NCBI RefSeq assembly: GCF_003326795.1
Contig: NZ_JPWI01000002.1
Coordinates: 62,001-126,000 of the forward strand
DNA: 64,000 nt
Direction: 5' to 3'
DNA from: Thalassospira profundimaris
Lineage (GTDB): Bacteria > Pseudomonadota > Alphaproteobacteria > Rhodospirillales > Thalassospiraceae
How positions within the stretch are numbered: the first letter of the stretch is position 1; each line of letters begins with the position of its first letter. Under the pieces are notes generated by a model, which had not been told where the DNA came from, made no database searches, and was given only the letters and a program-made list of their open reading frames with translations. The position numbers and the translations under genes were made by a program. Shown here one piece after another: positions 17,251 through 25,113 of the stretch.

Positions 17251-18102
17251 TCATTCTGCGTCCTCCCCACCTTCACGCTGCTGGGGCGGCAGGTATTGCA
17301 GCAACATGGTCGACTGGATTTTGACCAACTGCGCCATGAGTTGTTGTTGCTGAACCTGCTGGCGGTTTGACATCGCCATCCATTTGGCAATTGCCATTAG
17401 AAGACGTTTCATATCCGCCGCACCGTTGGTGCCAGCTTCGAGCTCTTCAATGGCCTGCTGAATTTCTTCTGCGCTTTGAACGGTCAGATCGCTCTGAGCC
17501 AAGCCGGTTGTAACCGCGTCTTTGGCCAGTTCTTCACGTCTGGCTTCGACCATGGCACGGGCTTGTTGTTGTGCTTGCCATTTGGCTTTGTTGACCGGGT
17601 GATCCGGATTGGACCAGACACCGCTGCCGGAACCAGAGCCATTGTTGCTACCGGCAAACTCGCTGCCTTCCGGGAAAGTCCAGGTCGAGGGATCGTTCGG
17701 ATCAAACCACAGTGACTTGCGATAGATGCTGCGCCCTTCGCAGATGCTGAAGAAGTCAAGATCATCGAGATCGATGCCAGGCATCAGGCCCGACAGATCT
17801 GGTGTCAGGCACTGGATGTCGCGCATGATCCGGTTGGTGAGCTTCTGCATGTTGAGGACCGGCAGGGCGACTTGTCCGGCTGCCCCGATGGCATCAATCG
17901 TGCCCTGTGCCTGGGCACTGAGTTTGGTCAGCCATTCTGTGTGCTGCTTGAGCTGATCAATCTGCTTTTGCATTTTGCTCAACTGCTCGCCCAGTTTGGC
18001 GATGGCCGACACATCAATCACCGGATAGGTGGCATAAGCGATTGCCGGTGTTGCCAGAACAATTCCGACCGCCAGAGCTACTGAACGCAGACGCCTGTTC
18101 AT
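17251..18102 (-). CDS. virB5: VirB5/TrbJ-like minor pilin
   Basis: 283 residues from the ATG at 18102, which has GGAGG 6 bases upstream and gives a signal peptide ending ATPAIAYA. The mature protein is largely helical with coiled-coil character (LGEQLSKMQKQIDQLKQHTE; later runs of Gln) and a Gly/Ser-rich insert. This fits VirB5/TrbJ proteins that cap the pilus tip. It overlaps the preceding small membrane protein gene by 4 bases. Confidence 0.75.
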   Translation of the reverse strand: MNRRLRSVALAVGIVLATPAIAYATYPVIDVSAIAKLGEQLSKMQKQIDQLKQHTEWLTKLSAQAQGTIDAIGAAGQVALPVLNMQKLTNRIMRDIQCLTPDLSGLMPGIDLDDLDFFSICEGRSIYRKSLWFDPNDPSTWTFPEGSEFAGSNNGSGSGSGVWSNPDHPVNKAKWQAQQQARAMVEARREELAKDAVTTGLAQSDLTVQSAEEIQQAIEELEAGTNGAADMKRLLMAIAKWMAMSNRQQVQQQQLMAQLVKIQSTMLLQYLPPQQREGGEDAE

Positions 18103-18284
18103 GACGCACCTCCTGCACGGAGAATGACGACAAGCAAAAGGATCAGGATTGCGCAGGTGATGATTGGCCAGTTCAACATACCAATCAGGCCGATGACACC
18201 AATGAAACTGGCAACGGCGATAGAGGCCAAAGGCATCTGCATCATGTCCGGATGATTGGTAGGGGTTACAGATGGCTCTGCCAT
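18099..18284 (-). CDS. Tiny membrane protein between virB4 and virB5
   Basis: 61 residues from the ATG at 18284 (GGGGGG upstream). After a short polar start it has two adjacent hydrophobic stretches, around MPLASIAVASFIGVIGLIG and ITCAILILLLVVIL. It overlaps the virB4 end by 19 bases and virB5 by 4 bases. Since a clear virB2 and virB3 are upstream, this is an extra membrane component, not the major pilin. An ATG at 18296 is an alternative start. Confidence 0.6.
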   Translation of the reverse strand: MAEPSVTPTNHPDMMQMPLASIAVASFIGVIGLIGMLNWPIITCAILILLLVVILRAGGAS

Positions 18285-20656
18285 GCGTCCCCCCATTTGG
18301 CTTGAATGGTGGCCAGATCGTTATTGGCATCCGGCCCGGAGCGATAGAAACGGACGGCATCGCCAAGCGGTGCCAGATCGACATCAAGAATGGCGCTTTC
18401 CTCAAAGCCACTGGCCTCGTCACGCTTGATGATCAGAACACGCCGATCATCTTTCTTGCGCGCGCGGGTGCGGCCCTGAACAAACAGCTTTTGTTCTTCA
18501 TTGAGGTTGAACGGCTTGAGGCTTTCTTCCGTCACCTTGGAGTTCGGGAAGAAGATCATTGTGGCGGTGTTTTCGATGATCGCTTCAGCGGCCCCGGTTT
18601 TGCCCAGACCTGCCGGATCCTGAAACGCCATGCCAACCGCACCACCAAGCTTGCGGTATTCGCGATACATCTCGGCACCGAGATCTCGGAAGCCGGGGTT
18701 GGACAGCAGCTTGGCCGCTTCATCAATGAAGATGACAAAGCCACCATTACGCCCGGCAACAGATTTACTGATGGCCTCCGAGATATGACCAACCACCGGC
18801 CCGCCAAGAGCCGGGTCAGCCAGTGCCTCGTTCATATTGATGCCAACCATGTGGGATTGGTTCAGAAGGCCGCCGAGGCTGTCATGTTGTGCATTGAAGA
18901 TGTGGCTTCGAAGGCCGGTGTTTCCCTTGTCGTCAGTCACCCACTGCGCGAAGGCACGCCGAAGGGCGGAGCGACGGGCAAAGGCAAAGGGATAGATCGC
19001 ATTGAGCGTGCGATGTGGTGGCTCAATCTGAAACGCCAAATCAACGGCATGATTAAGCGCATCGATGTCGCCATCTTCGAGATCAATCCCGGCAAGTGAC
19101 TTGAGGATCGCATAGACACGTTCGCGGTTCTTTGGCGTGTCGTCCCCAACATCCAGCGGGTTAAGCGACAATCCGTCATAGGCTTGATAAAGACCGCCCA
19201 TGGCTTCGACCATGAAGCGCGTGCCTTCCTTGGAATCAAAGATGTAAGACCGCACATTCTCAAACTTCGCAAGGCCACCCATCAGATGCATGATCAGGGT
19301 GGACTTGCCGACCCCGGACGGCGCAAAGACCAGAAAGTTGCCAAGCGAGAACGGCTTGTTCACCACCTGAAACTGGAATGCATAGGACTGCCCGGTTGGT
19401 GTTTTAAACCAGCGCACTGGTGCCGGGCCGAACTGGCTGGCCAACATGCCGGTTGCGGAATGCGGTAAAGCCCAAAGGGCTGCGATGTTCTGATCGCGCA
19501 GATCCAGCGGAGCCATAAACTGACTGCCAGGCAATCTGATCTTGCGTTTGGAGACGACAGGCAAGCGGTTAAACCAGCAAACCGGTGCGCCCTTGGTTTG
19601 CAGGGCATAGCCGATCCGCTTGTTGCCAAGGATCTCTGTGATCTCGCGGATCAGACTGTTGAGTTTTTCCTCGGTTTCTGCGCGTGGAATGATCTGAAAC
19701 TGCGTGGCGAAAAGGGCCGTTTTGCCTTCGGCCAAAAGGTCGAGCAGGGTCGAGACTTCTGCCGCTGCTGCCGGATTGCCAAACCACGAATTAGACTCAC
19801 CAGCCATGCGGCGTTTATTGACCAGCATCGCCTGATCACTGCCCCAGGGATCACAGATCTGGCAGATCTCGATATCACCCTGCAGAGCGAGGATCTCGCC
19901 GATCAGATGGCCCGACACTGTTTCCGGCCAGAGTGTAACCGTGATGACCTTGTGGAACTGGCGGGCCGGAACATGGGTTGTGATGGTGCCGGTCACCTTG
20001 TCGCAATGAAGGTCAGATGCCGGAAGGTTTGCAGATAGATTATGACTGGTCGCCGGAAGATCACGGCGATAATCGCCACTGACCAATCCATTGAGAAACC
20101 CGGAAAGCAAACAAGGCTGGTCGTCATCAGAGCGCACAAGAAGCTCTGGACGATATTCCGAAAGAATGGCCGGGATCTTCTCTTCGGCATCTAGCAAAGG
20201 CTGCATGGTCTGAGCCGTTGCCATCAGATACCAGTCGATGAAGTAACTTGATTTATATTGTCGTGCTTCTGCCGTGCCGATCTCATCAAGCACGCTATTG
20301 GGCCACTTAGCATGAGCAGCAATCTCGCGCTGGCGTTTGACAGCAAAAAGCCGAACAGTGACCGACCGTTTGCCAAGCTCTTGGAACAGAGACTGACGAC
20401 CGAGCAACAAAGTTTGCTGCTCGCTCTCGATACGGGCGTCATAGCTGGTTCCTTGCAGGTGCCAGATACGCGACAGCGACCCGTCCTTGCCACGCACCGT
20501 GACGCCATCGACCGGATCAATCCCGTCGAGTTCAAGTTCGTCCTGCAGCCAGTCTTGCTCAATATCGCCAAGCAAGAAGCGACGACCTGCCGGAACGATC
20601 AGCCCCCCGGCCATACCGGTCACAAGGCCGGTGGTGATCACATCGGTCCAGATCAT
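18266..20656 (-). CDS. virB4: VirB4 transport ATPase
   Basis: 796 residues from the ATG at 20656, with AGGAGG 6 bases upstream and a 4-base overlap on virB3. Walker A FAPSGVGKST lies near residue 445 and Walker B FVIFIDEAAKLL in the last third, followed by AMFQDPAG-like VirB4 patterns. VirB4 energises pilus biogenesis and substrate movement at the inner membrane. The N-terminus has one hydrophobic segment (ITTGLVTGMAGGLIVPAG) before the cytoplasmic domain, which is not seen in every family member. Confidence 0.92.
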   Translation of the reverse strand: MIWTDVITTGLVTGMAGGLIVPAGRRFLLGDIEQDWLQDELELDGIDPVDGVTVRGKDGSLSRIWHLQGTSYDARIESEQQTLLLGRQSLFQELGKRSVTVRLFAVKRQREIAAHAKWPNSVLDEIGTAEARQYKSSYFIDWYLMATAQTMQPLLDAEEKIPAILSEYRPELLVRSDDDQPCLLSGFLNGLVSGDYRRDLPATSHNLSANLPASDLHCDKVTGTITTHVPARQFHKVITVTLWPETVSGHLIGEILALQGDIEICQICDPWGSDQAMLVNKRRMAGESNSWFGNPAAAAEVSTLLDLLAEGKTALFATQFQIIPRAETEEKLNSLIREITEILGNKRIGYALQTKGAPVCWFNRLPVVSKRKIRLPGSQFMAPLDLRDQNIAALWALPHSATGMLASQFGPAPVRWFKTPTGQSYAFQFQVVNKPFSLGNFLVFAPSGVGKSTLIMHLMGGLAKFENVRSYIFDSKEGTRFMVEAMGGLYQAYDGLSLNPLDVGDDTPKNRERVYAILKSLAGIDLEDGDIDALNHAVDLAFQIEPPHRTLNAIYPFAFARRSALRRAFAQWVTDDKGNTGLRSHIFNAQHDSLGGLLNQSHMVGINMNEALADPALGGPVVGHISEAISKSVAGRNGGFVIFIDEAAKLLSNPGFRDLGAEMYREYRKLGGAVGMAFQDPAGLGKTGAAEAIIENTATMIFFPNSKVTEESLKPFNLNEEQKLFVQGRTRARKKDDRRVLIIKRDEASGFEESAILDVDLAPLGDAVRFYRSGPDANNDLATIQAKWGDAWQSHL

Positions 20657-20952
20657 TTGCGTCCTCCTGTGGTCAGAAGGCGCTCGGCTTTGCGGCTGCC
20701 CCAAAACATCGGGGTCACCAGCAGGTCGCGGTCATAGTTCGGATTGATCCGCTGATGTTTGACGAGATAGACCCATGCGACGACAAAGCCGACGATCCCG
20801 CCTGGAATAACCAGAGCAGGAAAGTCGAACACGACGGGAAGAACAAAACCCAGAACGCCAACGAGACCGGCCACAAGCAGAAGCGAGATCGGCAGACCGA
20901 TCAGCGTCATCTGGCGCTGGACCTGGATGAGAACGGCACTGGCGGCTTTCAT
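20653..20952 (-). CDS. virB3: VirB3/TrbD membrane protein
   Basis: 99 residues with two membrane helices (about 19-40 and 44-62) and the conserved tail RINPNYDRDLLVTPMFWGS, typical of VirB3/TrbD. It lies between virB2 and virB4, with 4-base overlaps on both, as in most VirB operons. VirB3 partners VirB4 in the inner membrane. Confidence 0.85.
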   Translation of the reverse strand: MKAASAVLIQVQRQMTLIGLPISLLLVAGLVGVLGFVLPVVFDFPALVIPGGIVGFVVAWVYLVKHQRINPNYDRDLLVTPMFWGSRKAERLLTTGGRK

Positions 20953-21263
20953 TTGAGAACCCCCAGAAGACCCGAAGCAATGGCTGGTCCTGCGGTGACC
21001 AGGATGCCGCCAATCACCATCATGATGCCGCGTTGCGGATCCAGTCTGCCGGTGAAAGCGCCCCAACCGCCATAGACGACCAAACCAAGACCCAGAGCGA
21101 TGGCGAAGATCTTGCCAAAGCCTTCGGCCAGAAGTTCAAGGAAGGAGACAACCGGATCCCACCAGTTGCCACCTGTAGTGTCTTGCGCAAAAGCCGGTTC
21201 GGTCATTGCCAATGTGGCAAGACCCGCGATGACAGCGATTTTGAGAAGGTTGCGTTTATCCAT
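20949..21263 (-). CDS. virB2: VirB2 major pilin precursor
   Basis: 104 residues: long signal sequence (LLKIAVIAGLATLAMTEPAFAQ), then two hydrophobic helices (about 48-68 and 78-100) joined by a short basic loop GRLDPQRG, exactly the VirB2 pilin plan. The mature protein would be inserted in the inner membrane and extracted into the conjugative pilus. Confidence 0.88.
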   Translation of the reverse strand: MDKRNLLKIAVIAGLATLAMTEPAFAQDTTGGNWWDPVVSFLELLAEGFGKIFAIALGLGLVVYGGWGAFTGRLDPQRGIMMVIGGILVTAGPAIASGLLGVLK

Positions 21264-21281
21264 GTTCTGTTTTCCTTGTCG

Positions 21282-21722
21282 TCAAATCGTCAAAACGGTG
21301 AGGACGCCCAGCGTGAAGACGACGGCGACCAGATTGAGAGCGGTGAGGATGGAGATCAGCTTGACCATCTTGCGAAAGCGATCCTGAGCCGTATCGGCAA
21401 GGCGGGCGGCTTCCTGCATGGCAGAAAGACGTTCCCGCACGGCATCGGTCAGAGCTTCATTCTTGAAGTCCTCGATGGCGGCAGTGACATCGTTGGTGAA
21501 GGTTTCTGACTGTGCCTGGATAATCCCGGATAGGGTTCGGTTATGCTGATCGATCAGGCGACGATGCTCGTCGAGCACGACCTTGTGGATGGTGTAGATC
21601 ATGAGCACCGGGTCACCGTCCTCAACGGTGACCTGATGAACTTTCCACAAATGGGTGCGCAGTTCTTCAATGCTGTCCATCGTCAGGGGCGGCGGCGGAG
21701 CCTCGTCAAGAACGCTGGCCAT
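21282..21722 (-). CDS. traM: TraM-like conjugal transfer protein
   Basis: 146 residues from the ATG at 21722 overlapping the upstream stop (TGATG). Long helical, charged N-terminal part (VVLDEHRRLIDQHNRTL; AIEDFKNEALTDAVRERLSA) followed by a C-terminal membrane helix (about 122-145). Size, a C-terminal anchor and position right after a TraL-like ATPase match TraM of IncP plasmids, part of the traKLM group next to oriT. The sequence itself is not a strong family signature. Confidence 0.65.
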   Translation of the reverse strand: MASVLDEAPPPPLTMDSIEELRTHLWKVHQVTVEDGDPVLMIYTIHKVVLDEHRRLIDQHNRTLSGIIQAQSETFTNDVTAAIEDFKNEALTDAVRERLSAMQEAARLADTAQDRFRKMVKLISILTALNLVAVVFTLGVLTVLTI

Positions 21723-22465
21723 CACAGCACCGCCTGTTCCATGGAAGCCCCAATGCTGCGCCAGGTCATCAGCAGGCGTTGGCGCGACATCAGGGGAAAG
21801 TCGGCATGTTTACCTGCCTCATCAAAGGTCAGGCGGGCACGCATCATTTGCTCGATGTCGTGGCCAAAGGTTTCTTTACGAACCTCGGGTAGGCGCACCA
21901 GGGCATGAATGCGGCTCTTGTTCTTTTTATAAAGCCCGGAATGCTCGAAGCTCTCGACTTCGCCAGATGCGTTCTTGCGTTCGATCCGCCCGAAATATTC
22001 GTTAAGCCAAACGACAACGGGAATATCGGGAACGCTCTGCAGAACCTGATGGAGCCCCTGCATCGTGTCATTCAGCGCCTGCCCACCGGTAAGCACGGTA
22101 TGGAGGCGAACCTCGTGACCGGCACCTGCGAGCATCTGCAGTGCCTGTGCTTCGACCATATAGCCAAGTAGCGGCAAGAAGGTGCTGGCACCGTTGTCGA
22201 TCACCACAACACCGTTTTCCGGGCCAGTCATGATCTGTTCGATCAGCGCATCAAAATAACGCGGGTTGATTTCATCAGGACGTTCGCCCAGGCGAATGGT
22301 CTCGACCGGAAATGCCTTGTATCCGGCAAAGGTCTGGTTGACCGGATCCGTGTCATAGCAATGAAGCGGGGTTTCGCGTTTGAGGTAATGCTGCGCGAGC
22401 AGGCTTGCGACAAACGACTTGCCGACCCCGCCCTTGCCCTGAAGGGTAAGATTAATCAACGCCAT
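21722..22465 (-). CDS. traL: TraL-like ParA-family ATPase
   Basis: 247 residues from the ATG at 22465. The N-terminal deviant Walker A LQGKGGVGKSFVASLLAQHY marks the ParA/MinD/Mrp group. Later VVVIDNGAST is the second motif. Position between traK-like and traM-like genes fits TraL of IncP plasmids, a nucleotide-binding protein of unclear role in transfer. Chromosome or plasmid partition is a less likely alternative, since no ParB is nearby. It overlaps the upstream HTH gene by 14 bases. Confidence 0.8.
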   Translation of the reverse strand: MALINLTLQGKGGVGKSFVASLLAQHYLKRETPLHCYDTDPVNQTFAGYKAFPVETIRLGERPDEINPRYFDALIEQIMTGPENGVVVIDNGASTFLPLLGYMVEAQALQMLAGAGHEVRLHTVLTGGQALNDTMQGLHQVLQSVPDIPVVVWLNEYFGRIERKNASGEVESFEHSGLYKKNKSRIHALVRLPEVRKETFGHDIEQMMRARLTFDEAGKHADFPLMSRQRLLMTWRSIGASMEQAVL

Positions 22466-22688
22466 CGGCGATAACTCCATCTGAAATGATAATTTTGATG
22501 CCCAGCACAGTGGCGAGGCGGAACACGTGGGCTGCAGACAGATCCGTCCTGCCAGCCTCAAAGTCTCGATAGGTGCGTTCGCACACGCCGATACATTCAC
22601 CTGCACCAGCTTGGGTGAGGTGTTTACTCTCGCGGGCTTGCCGCAGGCGGGTGTGAAGGGTGAGGTAATCTGATTGCCAGGAGCTCAT
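22452..22688 (-). CDS. Small XRE-type HTH regulator
   Basis: 78 residues with a helix-turn-helix (residues about 13-65; LRQARESKHLTQAGAGECIG then ERTYRDFEAGRTDLS), essentially a single Cro/C1-type DNA-binding domain. It lies inside the tra operon, overlapping traK by 4 bases, so it is likely an autoregulator of transfer genes. The inverted repeat just upstream of traK is a candidate target. Confidence 0.8.
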   Translation of the reverse strand: MSSWQSDYLTLHTRLRQARESKHLTQAGAGECIGVCERTYRDFEAGRTDLSAAHVFRLATVLGIKIIISDGVIADGVD

Positions 22689-23062
22689 TGTGATTCCTCC
22701 GTCTCGTCGGAGGCATCGTCTTCTGGGTCATCCCCGCCCCATAGGCGATCCAATGCTGCTTGTTCCTTCGCCTTGAGAGTTGGCAAGAAACTGGCGGCTT
22801 GAGTGTTGCTTGGCGGTAGGGTGGGGGTAGTTGCAGAAGACTGGCTGAGTGCTTTTGCAGGCACTTGGGTTTTTGTTGTGGTACGCCCAGAACGCAGTTG
22901 TTTAACCCGGTCATAGAACGACCGGCGGGACATCGTGATACGTCCCGAAGCACTTAGTTCTTCGTAGATTGTTCGGACCAGAATGCCTTGCTCAATCTTG
23001 CCGAGAATTTCTTCTCGCAAAGCAAGGATTTCGATCTTAGCCTGACCCCATTCTGCGGGCAT
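22685..23062 (-). CDS. traK: TraK-like oriT-binding protein
   Basis: 125 residues from the ATG at 23062, chosen because AAGGAG lies 7 bases upstream; the ATG at 23080 has no ribosome site and falls in an inverted repeat. The N-terminal half reads as a TraK-type domain (ILVRTIYEELSASGRITMSR then SFYDRVKQL), the rest is a Pro/Ser/Thr and acidic low-complexity tail. TraK of RP4 wraps oriT DNA and is the first gene beside oriT, which matches its place next to the hairpin-rich region here. Confidence 0.75.
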   Translation of the reverse strand: MPAEWGQAKIEILALREEILGKIEQGILVRTIYEELSASGRITMSRRSFYDRVKQLRSGRTTTKTQVPAKALSQSSATTPTLPPSNTQAASFLPTLKAKEQAALDRLWGGDDPEDDASDETEESQ

Positions 23063-23070
23063 TGGCGCGC

Positions 23071-23103
23071 TCCTTGTCATAAGCGTTAACCACTTGACAA
23101 GGA
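23071..23103. promoter_or_regulatory. 9-bp inverted repeat at the traK leader
   Basis: TCCTTGTCA and its exact reverse complement TGACAAGGA are separated by 15 bases. The repeat spans the traK ribosome-binding site on the minus strand and a TTGACA promoter-like hexamer on the plus strand. That is what an operator for a repressor controlling divergent transcripts would look like; the XRE regulator or TraK are candidate binders. Confidence 0.55.
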
Positions 23104-23118
23104 TCGGAAATGTATGGT

Positions 23119-23236
23119 CTCAATTCTGTGTTAGAGGTTCAGACAGCGTCTGTCTCTCGATCATCAGAATTGGGCAACAATGAGTGCCCCCGCAACCAAT
23201 AAAAAAAGGCGGTCCCTTATGGGGCCGCTTTTTTTA
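23119..23236 (+). ncRNA. Candidate structured small RNA opposite the tra operon
   Basis: A plus-strand segment starting about 20 bases after a TTGACA hexamer (23094-23099). A long outer stem pairs CAATTCTG (23121-23128) with CAGAATTG (23165-23172) and encloses a perfect hairpin AGACAG-CGT-CTGTCT (23141-23155). It ends in a strong terminator. There is no convincing reading frame. The plan is like the antisense control RNAs of plasmids, but the -10 box is poor and the same folds could instead serve oriT single strands. Confidence 0.35.
23208..23236 (+). terminator. Rho-independent terminator
   Basis: GCGGTCCC (23209-23216), loop TTAT, GGGGCCGC (23221-23228), one G-U pair, followed by seven T. 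A run of A precedes it, so it could also act on the minus strand. No protein gene ends nearby on the plus strand, which supports a short RNA upstream. Confidence 0.75.
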
Positions 23237-23282
23237 TTGCCCGCAGAGACAGTCTTCGAACCTGTTGCTTTCCTTGGTTGTG

Positions 23283-23304
23283 AGCCTTCTCATAACTGAA
23301 GGCT
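23283..23304. repeat. 7-bp hairpin
   Basis: AGCCTTC (23283-23289) and GAAGGCT (23298-23304) with an 8-base loop. One of several stem-loops packed between traK and the next gene. Confidence 0.4.
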
Positions 23305-23315
23305 GAGAGCGTATG

Positions 23316-23340
23316 AAAAAGGTGCCAGTGGCACCTTTTT
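23316..23340. terminator. Perfect bidirectional terminator hairpin
   Basis: AAAAAGGTGCC (23316-23326), AGT, GGCACCTTTTT (23330-23340): an 11-bp perfect stem with A and T tracts, able to terminate in either direction. No gene of the listed set ends within 250 bases on either strand, so it probably insulates the tra promoter region or ends another short transcript. Confidence 0.7.
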
Positions 23341-23865
23341 AGCTCGAAGGTTGAGCACGGCGACAGCCGTGCGCAGACTGCGGTCGTGAGGCATCAAGAT
23401 ATCTAGCCGTTGCCAGCTCGCCCTCGTTGCGGGGTTTAAATGTCTGTGCCTGTACGTGTAAGTGTGGGCTCTCGTCTGCGAGAGTAGAGGCCTATCGATA
23501 TCTGAACAGCGCTTGCTGCACAGTTCGTAAATACTCTGTTTGAGTTTCGGGTGCGTCTGCCAGGACGCGAGATATCAGGTCTCGTCAGGATATTCTCAAT
23601 CTTGAAGCCCTCTCCTCCGCACATTGATCATCAAATGTTGTCGACCAAACCCTGGGTTCTTCGCCTGAGGACACCAGCCTGGGAGTTGGTGGGCGGGGCG
23701 AATAAGTGCGCGTCCACCAAATCTCCACACAATGTCGACCTAACTTTCACTGCGGCGTGGGATGGTGCGTGAAGAAAGTGATCATCTTCGTGGGAACTTT
23801 TAAATCTTGCAAAGGACCGGTCCACAGTTGGCCATATCAGTCACGTCGTGGCGAGAGTGGAGCTG
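23341..23865. other. Non-coding stretch with hairpin and candidate nick site
   Basis: No supportable gene here. It holds a perfect hairpin GCACGGC-GACA-GCCGTGC (23355-23372), the candidate oriT near 23560-23600, and the leader of the exporter gene. I saw no integrase, att core or insertion sequence end. This is the right edge of the conjugation module. Confidence 0.6.
23560..23600 (-). other. oriT: Candidate oriT nick region
   Basis: On the minus strand the sequence reads GAATATCCTGACG (23583-23595 reversed), matching the IncP/Ti-type nick consensus YATCCTG followed by the cut. On the plus strand it is CAGGATAT, the core of T-DNA borders. Beside it CGAGA-N7-TCTCG (23568-23584) and ATATC...GATAT are short inverted repeats. 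Its place in non-coding DNA upstream of traK, in a module with a VirD2/TraI-type relaxase, supports the call. The base after the nick is A, where Y is usual. Confidence 0.45.
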
Positions 23866-25113
23866 ATGGGGCGATGGGCATTTTCCCTGGTAAATAAACT
23901 TCGGTTGGTAACAGCAAGAATGAAACTGTTGGATAGCATTGGTCGACCTCTGATCATCGGAGGCATAATTGTTGTAGCACTGGTCGCAATTGCGTCGGCC
24001 AGTGGTGTTTTCGAAGAAGAGCCGCAGGCATCTGTGCTTACCGAACGTGTCTCGCGCGGCACGATCGAGGAAACGGTTCTTGCGAACGGAGAACTCGAAC
24101 CTGTCCGGGTCGTAAGCGTTGGTGCACAGGTTTCGGGCCAGTTGAAAGCGCTACACGTTGAATTGGGCCAGAAAATCAAGGCCGGGGACCTGATCGCCGA
24201 GATTGATCCGACAGCGCAGGCATACGCCCTGCGCATCGCAGAGGCAGCGCTTGCCAACGTCAAGGCCCAGCGCAAGGCCCGCGGCTTTGAATTCAAACGC
24301 GCCGAGCAAGCCTATAACAGACAGAAGAGTATGGCTCTTCAGCGTGCTGCGTCTGTGGCTGAGCTTGAGACGGCGGAGGCGGCGTTCAATGTCCTGGCGG
24401 CTGATATTGAGGCATTGGAAGCGCAGATCGCCCAAGCCGCGGTGGAGGTTGAGAATGCAAAAGCCAACCTTGGCTACACGAAGGTTGTCGCACCAATGGA
24501 TGGTGTGGTGGTTGCGGTCGTGACCAAGGCTGGCCAAACCCTGAACTCCAATCTGGCCGTACCGACGATCATTGTGCTGGCTCAGCTGAACGTGATGCAG
24601 GTTAAGGTAAGGATATCAGAGGCCGATATCACCCGCGTAAAACCCGGTCAGACGGTGCGTTTCACAATAATGGGCGAAACCCATTTTCCGACAGTTGGCA
24701 GATTGGAGCAGATTGCGCCTGCCCCGACATCGATCGCGACGGATTCCGCGACCGCCTCCACAACCGGTGGGCAGGTGGCACAGGCTGTTTATTTCAACGG
24801 ATTATTTACAACACCAAACCCTGATGGCCGACTGCGCCCAATGATGACAACTCTTGTAACCATTGTGGTGGGGCATGCAGAGGACGTCCCGCTTGTGCCC
24901 TGGTCAGCACTGACCGAGCGAGATCAGAACGGTCGCTATCATATTCAAGTGCGCTCTCCTTCCGGCGAAATTTCAGAACGCCTTGTCTCAGTAGGACTGA
25001 CGGACCGGATCAAAGCGCAAGTGATTGATGGTCTTGAGATTGGCGAGGAAGTTGTCATTCCGGCCGACGGTCAGGCGTCAGACTCAAACGCAAACGCTAT
25101 GGAGATGATGTGA
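23866..25113 (+). CDS. macA: MacA-like periplasmic adaptor of a tripartite exporter
   Basis: About 415 residues. One membrane anchor (LIIGGIIVVALVAIASASG), lipoyl-like halves (VGAQVSGQLKALHVELGQKI and VVAVVTKAGQTLNS), a coiled-coil hairpin between them (about residues 95-185, Ala/Glu-rich) and a beta-barrel domain. This is the membrane fusion protein that links the inner-membrane ABC pump to the outer-membrane tube. The start is uncertain: ATG at 23866 has GGAG close upstream; ATG at 23920 is nearer the anchor but has a weak site. Its stop overlaps the macB start (GTGA). Confidence 0.88.
   Translation: MGRWAFSLVNKLRLVTARMKLLDSIGRPLIIGGIIVVALVAIASASGVFEEEPQASVLTERVSRGTIEETVLANGELEPVRVVSVGAQVSGQLKALHVELGQKIKAGDLIAEIDPTAQAYALRIAEAALANVKAQRKARGFEFKRAEQAYNRQKSMALQRAASVAELETAEAAFNVLAADIEALEAQIAQAAVEVENAKANLGYTKVVAPMDGVVVAVVTKAGQTLNSNLAVPTIIVLAQLNVMQVKVRISEADITRVKPGQTVRFTIMGETHFPTVGRLEQIAPAPTSIATDSATASTTGGQVAQAVYFNGLFTTPNPDGRLRPMMTTLVTIVVGHAEDVPLVPWSALTERDQNGRYHIQVRSPSGEISERLVSVGLTDRIKAQVIDGLEIGEEVVIPADGQASDSNANAMEMM

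Noticed and set aside
18272-19099. Plus-strand frame of 275 codons across virB4
   Set aside because: Antisense to the Walker B half of VirB4; product has no family features.
21722-22465. ParA-type partition ATPase of a plasmid
   Set aside because: No ParB or parS-like repeats nearby; position between traK-like and traM-like genes fits TraL better.
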